Source of the DNA: Sulfuricurvum sp.
Lineage (GTDB): Bacteria > Campylobacterota > Campylobacteria > Campylobacterales > Sulfurimonadaceae
Direction of reading: 5' to 3'
DNA: 64,000 nt
NCBI GenBank assembly: GCA_028710885.1
Contig: JAQTTG010000005.1
Coordinates: 186,112 to 250,111, forward strand
Below the pieces are notes generated by a model, which was not told the DNA's origin, did not search any database, and saw only the letters and a list, made by a program, of their open reading frames with translations. Below, in pieces: positions 58,567 through 64,000 of the stretch; the first letter of the stretch is position 1; each line of letters opens with the position of its first letter. The position numbers were made by a program, and so were the translations under genes.

Positions 58567-60576
58567 TTAAAAGCTGCGAAAATTAAAAGAAGCTTTTGTC
58601 CCTTGATCCGGACCTCCACTTGTAATTAATAAGTCGCCACGTAATAATAAAGCGATTTTTTTACTGATTGCTAATCCTAATCCGCTTCCTTCTAAACTTA
58701 CTTTTTCTCTCGCATGAACCTGATAAAACTCATCAAATATTTTAGTTAACGCATCATCTGCAATGCCTCGACCACTGTCGATTATGTCTAATGTATAAAT
58801 ATTATTTCGATAATAAAGTTCTATTTTGATGAAACCATCATCGGTATATTTGATAGCATTGGAAAGTAGATTGATTACAACTTGCCCAAGAAGTTGAGCA
58901 TCACTCATCAGTTCTGGCGTGTTGTCATCAAGTGATATGATAATATCCAATCCTTTGTCTTCAGCTAATGGTGAGACTAAATCCAAGGCATTATATATAA
59001 GTTTGATTGGATCACATAATGTCAGATGAGGTTCCATTTTTCCTGATTCAGCTTTGGCCAAATCTAAGATATTATTGATAACTCCTAATAAATGGTAAGC
59101 TGAATTTTCAATTTTACCCAGTGTTTCATGCATTGGCTGAGGAGTTTTTGGCTGTGTCATCAAATATTGGGTCAAACTCAATATGGAGCCAAGCGGTGTT
59201 CTAAGCTCATGTGACATCGCAGATAAAAATGCTGATTTCGCTCGCAATGCTGTTTGCTTTTTTTCTAATAATTCTATACGTTCGACTTGCAGGGCAAGCA
59301 TTCGCTCTAACGCAGCATAGAAACGTTCATTGGATTCTTTTTCAAGTTCAGGGTGTTTTATATGAATAGATCCATGCGTTTCATTACCAATCGCATTGAG
59401 CGAAATGGTGACATCGTCCGTTTCATCCGAATCGATTGAAAAATAGATATCTTTTGCATTACTAAAACGGCGAATTTCATGCATTGCAATTTCTATGGTT
59501 TCTTCTTTCGTTTTGGTACGTGTGATGGCATTAAAAAATACAATCAGGCTTACAAGTTTTTCAAGATGATTTTCACGTTCAATTTTTAAACGGTTCATCG
59601 TGATTTGTGTTGTATACATGAGTGCATTAAACGAATGCGCCATTAGTCCTACTTCATCAAACCCAGTTTCAGGAACCGTCCGTGTGTAATCACCCGTTAA
59701 AGCAATTGTTCTTGCTGTATCGGATAGAGCAATCAGGGGATTAGTAATACGAACGACGATAATCCAAACTAAAAATCCAATGAGTATCAGAGCGATTCCA
59801 AATACGCTTAAAAAAAGTGTTTGAAAATGGTATAGTGTAGCAAGTGTTTGGCTCTTTGGCATTGCATAGTGTAATATCCAGCCCTCCAAAGCTCCATTTA
59901 GGGTAATCGTTTCATGTAAATAAGCATTGATATCAATAACCGGTGAATTATCAATATGAAGGTCTGAAAGTGAAGCAGGAGGAGTAAGCCATCGATAGAG
60001 ATTTTGATCCGTTTTTAATTGAAGATCAAAATTTTCTACGGGATAAGACATTATCAGATAGCCTAAAAATTCTTTGGAATTAAATGATCCGTAAACAGGA
60101 GTGAACAGATATAGATTTCCATTCAGATAAAAATAAGATTGTCCGTTTTTAATTGCTTTGCTGATAGCATGTGAATCATGAAACACAGTATTGATTTGGA
60201 TAAGATTAGATGATGCGTGTACTGTAAAATCGGGTGCAACCATGAAAAGTGAGATTGATTCGCCTAGATCCAGTGCTTTTTGTTCCAAAATATTTGTGAT
60301 ACGTCTATCCATATCTTGAGCTACCATGTCATCCATAATTTCAAGATGGGACAAAAAAATAATTTCTTTTTGTAATTTGCTAATATGGGTCAGTAAATCA
60401 TTTGAAACACTAATGGATTGTGTATGCAGGATGTCTTGCTCTTTATTAAGCATTAAGTCTGATTCGTATCCCCAAAGATAAGAGATAATGGCGATAATAA
60501 TGATTGCGATGCCGCCAAATAGGGCTAAAAATAATTTATGTACAATGGGTAAATTATTCCATTTATATTTAATCAT
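58567..60576 (-). CDS. Membrane sensor histidine kinase with periplasmic sensor and HAMP
   Basis: 669 residues: membrane helix at about 15-35, a periplasmic dCache-like sensor domain (about 40-250), a second helix near 255-280, HAMP (RITNPLIALSDTAR, DEVGLMAHSFNALMY), a linker with GAF-like features, then the kinase core with His452 (AMSHELRTPLGS) and the ATPase boxes (NLLSNAIKYTDDG, DSGRGIADDALT, GSGLGLAISK). It directly follows the PstS-like gene with no spacer, so binding protein and kinase probably work together. Confidence 0.93.
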   Translation of the reverse strand: MIKYKWNNLPIVHKLFLALFGGIAIIIIAIISYLWGYESDLMLNKEQDILHTQSISVSNDLLTHISKLQKEIIFLSHLEIMDDMVAQDMDRRITNILEQKALDLGESISLFMVAPDFTVHASSNLIQINTVFHDSHAISKAIKNGQSYFYLNGNLYLFTPVYGSFNSKEFLGYLIMSYPVENFDLQLKTDQNLYRWLTPPASLSDLHIDNSPVIDINAYLHETITLNGALEGWILHYAMPKSQTLATLYHFQTLFLSVFGIALILIGFLVWIIVVRITNPLIALSDTARTIALTGDYTRTVPETGFDEVGLMAHSFNALMYTTQITMNRLKIERENHLEKLVSLIVFFNAITRTKTKEETIEIAMHEIRRFSNAKDIYFSIDSDETDDVTISLNAIGNETHGSIHIKHPELEKESNERFYAALERMLALQVERIELLEKKQTALRAKSAFLSAMSHELRTPLGSILSLTQYLMTQPKTPQPMHETLGKIENSAYHLLGVINNILDLAKAESGKMEPHLTLCDPIKLIYNALDLVSPLAEDKGLDIIISLDDNTPELMSDAQLLGQVVINLLSNAIKYTDDGFIKIELYYRNNIYTLDIIDSGRGIADDALTKIFDEFYQVHAREKVSLEGSGLGLAISKKIALLLRGDLLITSGGPDQGTKASFNFRSF

Positions 60577-61005
60577 TTACTCTTTTCCCCGAAAAATGAT
60601 TTTAAGATGATACTTTTGTGCAACATCTTCGTCAAGATAGCCTAATGAATTATCGACTTTACTTAAAAACTCAGCAATTGCTTCCTGACTTTTAAACACT
60701 TTTGGGGCATGGTGACCGAGATAATGGGCTTGTAACCAATTTTGTGCCAAGGTATCACGATTCTCATCTAACACCTCGTCTTCAAATTGATTTCGAAGCG
60801 GATTATCAATTCCTAAATTTAAAGGTATGACTTTTAGATTAGAGAGGCGAAATCGTTTGGCTAAATAGATACTTCGTATCTCTTCACTACCCAGTGAATT
60901 TAACTTTGAATTCTCTCCTACAGCTACAACAAGCATTCCTGAATAAAGCGATACATTAAGAGTGACAAGAAGTAAAAACAGGAGTGATCTATTCATATCA
61001 ATCAC
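60577..61005 (-). CDS. PstS-like single-domain phosphate-type binding protein
   Basis: 142 residues with signal peptide (SLLFLLLVTLNVSLYS). The rest matches the C-terminal half of PstS-type binding proteins: LGSEEIRSIYLAKRFRLS, then DENRDTLAQNWLQAHYLG and AIAEFLSKVDNSLGYLDEDV. At this length it is about half a full binding protein. The gene lies between a porin gene and a sensor kinase without gaps, suggesting a periplasmic ligand-sensing partner rather than a transporter part; no ABC transporter genes are near. The start is 61005 or the third-downstream ATG at 60996. Confidence 0.75.
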   Translation of the reverse strand: MIDMNRSLLFLLLVTLNVSLYSGMLVVAVGENSKLNSLGSEEIRSIYLAKRFRLSNLKVIPLNLGIDNPLRNQFEDEVLDENRDTLAQNWLQAHYLGHHAPKVFKSQEAIAEFLSKVDNSLGYLDEDVAQKYHLKIIFRGKE

Positions 61006-61989
61006 CTAAAAAAGTACCGAAAATGAAAAAAGCCAACGATTCAATAAAGTTTCATTATGTGCCTCATAGTCCACTTTAAGAGCAACATTACTAAGCGGTC
61101 GATAGGTGTATCCAACGAGAAGACTATTGTTCTGCATACGGGTTAGCGGCGTTTTTTCTATTTCTGCACGAAGAATTGCATCATGCTTTGGAATAACATG
61201 CCATACCCCTTGCGCATAAGCATCATAGGAATATTTGTTATCATGTTTATCTTCTCGAAGAATTGATTCAAGGAGAAAATCCCATTGCTTTTGCTCAACT
61301 TTGAGTGCACCAAAGAGATACATTGCTTCATACATAGGGGCATATCGAAAATATCCTGTGCCGAAACGCCAAAGTGCATTATCGTTTTTTATATCACACG
61401 CAATTGCATAATTTCGATCTAATGTGAAATTATTGTAGTCAGTATCTATATCATGGTTGTTCTGTATGGTTATGGAAACACGATGAATGATACTGGATGC
61501 AGGGCGAACTTCATAGTTGATTCCAGTGGTTAATTTTGGGAAAAATTCTGTAACTAATCGCGGGCTGGATGTCGTGTCACGCAAAACATTGATGGGTAAC
61601 TGATTCCAAAATCCGATATCAGAAGTAAATTTTCCAAATCGTAACCGTTCATTGTTGCCGAAAAAGTAGTCTCCGTAAAGTCGTTCGGTATTGATTTTTG
61701 TGGAACTGCCTTCATCACGATATATACCAGTATCTTTTTTATAGACATCTGCAACTTCAAATTCAGCTAAAAAGTCATAATGATCATATTCGCCATATAC
61801 TAATAAGGCTGCATCGTCAATATTGAGATGGCGTTCATTTTTATTGATAGTATAAATAGAAGAAATATAGCCGCCTAGAGTAATTGGCGAATCGGCTATT
61901 TGCAATCCATCACCGAATACATAATCTTCTGCATTTGCTAATGTAAATGATGATAATAAAATAAAAATAACAACTTTAAATTTATGCAT
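61006..61989 (-). CDS. Outer-membrane porin-like beta-barrel protein
   Basis: Start placed at the ATG at 61989, giving signal peptide KVVIFILLSSFTLANA; the frame extends to 62025. About 327 residues with alternating strands (DDAALLVYGEYDHYDFLAEFEV, split by turns) and a C-terminal strand ending in LFSFSVLF with terminal Phe, the Bam signal for barrels. No cysteines of note. It lies in a compact operon with a binding protein and a sensor kinase. Substrate unknown; phosphate or an organic anion would fit the neighbour. Confidence 0.78.
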   Translation of the reverse strand: MHKFKVVIFILLSSFTLANAEDYVFGDGLQIADSPITLGGYISSIYTINKNERHLNIDDAALLVYGEYDHYDFLAEFEVADVYKKDTGIYRDEGSSTKINTERLYGDYFFGNNERLRFGKFTSDIGFWNQLPINVLRDTTSSPRLVTEFFPKLTTGINYEVRPASSIIHRVSITIQNNHDIDTDYNNFTLDRNYAIACDIKNDNALWRFGTGYFRYAPMYEAMYLFGALKVEQKQWDFLLESILREDKHDNKYSYDAYAQGVWHVIPKHDAILRAEIEKTPLTRMQNNSLLVGYTYRPLSNVALKVDYEAHNETLLNRWLFSFSVLF

Positions 61990-62024
61990 AATAGAATTAT
62001 ATACTGTATAAAGTTTGATTTGCA

Positions 62025-62450
62025 CTATTTGAATGATGCGGTGAGACGATTAAGCCATTTTTCTTTGTATAGAGGTGTTGCTGAGTGATAGCGGCCAACA
62101 GCTTGAAGATTAAATCCGTGTTCTTTAATATGTTGTGAGAGGAGCCAACTTCCGGCATATATATTGATTTTTGGCTCCATAATATTACGCTCATTTATTC
62201 CCCACTGCGAAAGCTGTTTTAGGTGTGAAGAATTGATTTGCATCAAACCATAATCGAGTGTTCCATTTGCGTTATGATTAATGGCACGAGGGTTGATACC
62301 ACTTTCAATGGTTGCAATTTTTTTAAGGAGTAGCGGCGGAATATTATAATGAATCCCAGCTTCTTCGAAATAGTGATCATACTCATTTGTATTAGCATTA
62401 AGCAAATTAAAGAGTGTAGAAATAAGTAACAAATAAAGATGTTTTTTCAT
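62025..62450 (-). CDS. Lytic transglycosylase, SLT/IagB type, paralogue 2
   Basis: The ATG at 62450 gives signal peptide KKHLYLLLISTLFNLLNA. The SLT core LLKKIATIESGINPRAINH and NGTLDYGLMQINSSHLKQL is clearly paralogous to the protein at 37342, with the catalytic Glu in IES. At 141 residues it lacks the charged C-terminal extension of that copy. It heads the minus-strand porin-binding protein-kinase operon and is divergent from the large adhesin gene. Confidence 0.9.
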   Translation of the reverse strand: MKKHLYLLLISTLFNLLNANTNEYDHYFEEAGIHYNIPPLLLKKIATIESGINPRAINHNANGTLDYGLMQINSSHLKQLSQWGINERNIMEPKINIYAGSWLLSQHIKEHGFNLQAVGRYHSATPLYKEKWLNRLTASFK

Positions 62451-62619
62451 AGTAATATAGTTTATCAAAATGACGATAAACCGCAGATAAAACCAAAAAA
62501 AATACAAAAATGTTACATAATAAAAAATATAATTATTTGGCTGCTATGGTTATTTTAGCTATAAAATGATACTCTGGTAAATATTAAATTTAAATTCTAG
62601 TATAAAGGGGAAAATAAGG
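62451..62619. promoter_or_regulatory. Divergent promoter region between lytic transglycosylase and adhesin genes
   Basis: An AT-rich spacer of about 170 bases. CTATAAAATGAT near 62560-62571 and AGTATAAAG near 62599-62607 are candidate -10 elements for the plus strand. AAATAAGG precedes the adhesin ATG. I find no operator repeat. Confidence 0.3.
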
Positions 62620-64000
62620 ATGACTGAGCATGTAAAGGTATTGGTGCAAGCTGCTAAAATAGAAATGGTTGGGGACAAAGGGTCTGTTTATCAAATCAAA
62701 TCTAGTGCAGTAAATAAACTATCCGTGCATATGGGTGAAAAATATCATATCGTCAAAAAAGTCGGTGATGAAGAACAAGTTCTTGATAATGTCATTGCTG
62801 TAAACAATGAGGGTAATTTAGAGCTTCAGTATTCTGATGGAACTCGGATTATGCTTGATAATTTTTATCAAACTCAAAATGTTGAGATAAATCTTCCGGC
62901 AAATGACAATGGAATTCATACTATTTCATCTCTTTCCATGGGACAAGAAAGCTCTCTTGTTTATATGCATGGGGATAATGTATCACTTTTGAATATGACT
63001 GAGGGTAACCATTCTCTACAAGCTGCTGTTATTGAAAGATCATCCATATCAAGTCTTCCTCATTATGCAGAGGTAGCTACCGGTATTGCCAGTGATGCAA
63101 TGGCGGCTGGAGCTGGTTCAGGTGCTGGTGCAGCTGGAGCTGGAGCAGCTGGAACAGGTGGTGGTATATTCGCTGGGATGTCGAATGGCATGATGCTAGG
63201 ACTAGGTGCATTAGGGGTAGGTGCTACTGCCGCAATTATAAGTGGCGGAGGTAAAGGTGATACACCACCAATTCCGGATACAACTGCTCCAACAACACCG
63301 ACAGTAGCAGTTGTATCGGGCGCAGCAAACGCAACAGCAGCAGAGGCGACAGCGGGAGCTGTCACTGTCTCAGCTGAAAACGGAAGCTCTTTGGCTGTGA
63401 CGTTTACAAACGGTATACATAGTGTTACTAAAACAGTAACAGCGACAGGTTCAGCACAGACGATTGCTCTTGCATCCGGTGATTTGACAACTTTGGGTGA
63501 TGGAACGATTTCAGTTAGTGCCATAGCAACTGATGCAGCAACAAATCACAGTACTGCTGGAACAGGAAGTTTTGTTCTGGATACTCTTCCTCCGGTTGCA
63601 CCGACTATGACTTTTACTGTCAATCCAAGTAATAGTACTGTTTTAACTGATACTTTAGTAAGTGTTTCTGGGGTAGAAAGTGGTGCAGTATGGCAATACA
63701 GTACAGATGGAGGAGCACATTGGACAACCGGAACCGGCAATACTTTTTTACTTGCTAACAATACAGCTTACAATGCCGGTGATGTGCGAGTGAAACAGAC
63801 CGATGTGGCTGGAAATTCGGGTGTAGAAAGCTCAAATACTATAAGCTATACCAATGTTGTGGATACAACTGCCCCAACAACACCAACGGTAGCAGTTGTA
63901 TCGGGCGCAGCAAACGCAACAGCAGCAGAGGCGACAGCGGGAGCTGTCACTGTCTCAGCTGAAAACGGAAGCTCTTTGGCTGTGACGTTTACAAACGGTA
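62620..64000 (+). CDS. Large BapA-like repetitive adhesin, N-terminal part (runs off window)
   Basis: Open from the ATG at 62620 (AAATAAGG upstream) to the window end, 460 codons seen. Residues 1-130 resemble the BapA prefix domain (LELQYSDGTRIMLDNFYQ). A Gly/Ala-rich stretch follows at about 160-215 (AAGAGSGAGAAGAGAAGTGG). Ig-like repeats then begin at DTTAPTTPTVAVV, near residue 220, with a period of 195 residues. No Sec signal peptide is visible; such proteins use a C-terminal type I secretion signal, outside the window. Role: cell-surface adhesion or biofilm. Confidence 0.88.
   Translation, partial: MTEHVKVLVQAAKIEMVGDKGSVYQIKSSAVNKLSVHMGEKYHIVKKVGDEEQVLDNVIAVNNEGNLELQYSDGTRIMLDNFYQTQNVEINLPANDNGIHTISSLSMGQESSLVYMHGDNVSLLNMTEGNHSLQAAVIERSSISSLPHYAEVATGIASDAMAAGAGSGAGAAGAGAAGTGGGIFAGMSNGMMLGLGALGVGATAAIISGGGKGDTPPIPDTTAPTTPTVAVVSGAANATAAEATAGAVTVSAENGSSLAVTFTNGIHSVTKTVTATGSAQTIALASGDLTTLGDGTISVSAIATDAATNHSTAGTGSFVLDTLPPVAPTMTFTVNPSNSTVLTDTLVSVSGVESGAVWQYSTDGGAHWTTGTGNTFLLANNTAYNAGDVRVKQTDVAGNSGVESSNTISYTNVVDTTAPTTPTVAVVSGAANATAAEATAGAVTVSAENGSSLAVTFTNG
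63276..63415 (+). repeat. Adhesin repeat, copy 1 start (585-bp period)
   Basis: These 140 bases recur at 63861-64000 with only about three differences (GCTCC/GCCCC, ACCGACAGT/ACCAACGGT). The offset is 585 bases, exactly 195 codons. Near identity at DNA level points to recent duplication or gene conversion. Confidence 0.93.
63861..64000 (+). repeat. Adhesin repeat, copy 2 start (cut by window end)
   Basis: Second copy of the 585-bp unit. The middle part of unit 1 (63416-63860), with QYSTDGGAHWTTGTGNT, should recur after the window if the array continues. Confidence 0.9.

Noticed and set aside
63063..63761. Two minus-strand frames rich in Ala, Pro and Val opposite the adhesin
   Set aside because: Shadow frames of the biased repeat composition, without ribosome sites and antiparallel to a convincing coding frame.

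Overview
The window looks like chromosomal DNA of a free-living, nitrogen-fixing member of the Campylobacterota (former Epsilonproteobacteria), possibly near Sulfuricurvum or Sulfurimonas. This placement is inferred from protein character (NifHDK, PAS/HD-GYP and CZB signalling proteins, small lytic transglycosylases, multiheme lipoprotein), the moderate-to-low GC and the tight ATGA/TAATG gene overlaps. No marker gene in the window fixes the genus. I saw no rRNA, tRNA, CRISPR array or insertion sequence.

Layout. (1) 1-7.8 kb is a nitrogen fixation region: the end of nifV, two GNAT acetyltransferases, a DUF683/CCE_0567-type small protein, a cysteine-rich small protein, then nifH, an unrecognised 119-residue gene, nifD and nifK, closed by a strong terminator. 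(2) 7.8-12.5 kb carries two large minus-strand c-di-GMP proteins: PAS-PAS-GAF-HD-GYP and a PhnD-like-PAS-GGDEF-EAL fusion. (3) 12.6-35.4 kb is a surface polysaccharide cluster. Its left part holds nucleotide-sugar genes (ugd, two fcl copies, galU, manC, gmm, gmd) and an isoprenyl transferase. A strongly AT-rich cassette follows (about 20.7-34.4 kb) with wecE, acetyltransferases, a Wzx-like flippase, a Wzy-like polymerase, several glycosyltransferases and an unusual kinase pair. It ends with a WecG-type and a WecA-type transferase. A decayed ugd copy marks the junction. (4) 35.4-41.7 kb has a membrane protein plus geranylgeranyl-reductase-like oxidoreductase pair on the minus strand, then a lytic transglycosylase, a very long Wza-like SLBB exporter and a Wzz-like protein. 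(5) 41.8-45.3 kb holds a soluble MCP with a CZB domain, a two-component pair and two tandem small paralogues. (6) 45.4-57.8 kb holds a nine-haem lipoprotein with a long Thr-Gly hexamer repeat, then a compact type II secretion operon in the order K-L-M-N-C-D-E-F-G-H-I-J. (7) 57.9-62.5 kb holds a response regulator facing a minus-strand operon of lytic transglycosylase, porin-like barrel, PstS-like binding protein and membrane histidine kinase. (8) From 62.6 kb to the edge runs the start of a large BapA-like repetitive adhesin.

How the genes work together. The GDP-mannose/GDP-fucose and UDP-glucuronate genes plus WecE supply sugars for a Wzx/Wzy-type glycan that starts on undecaprenyl phosphate, and the Wza/Wzz-like genes export it or set its length. 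The type II system next to a multihaem lipoprotein suggests, by inference, that a cytochrome is delivered to the cell surface. The c-di-GMP proteins, the CZB chemoreceptor, the adhesin and the polysaccharide all fit a lifestyle that switches between swimming and attached growth.
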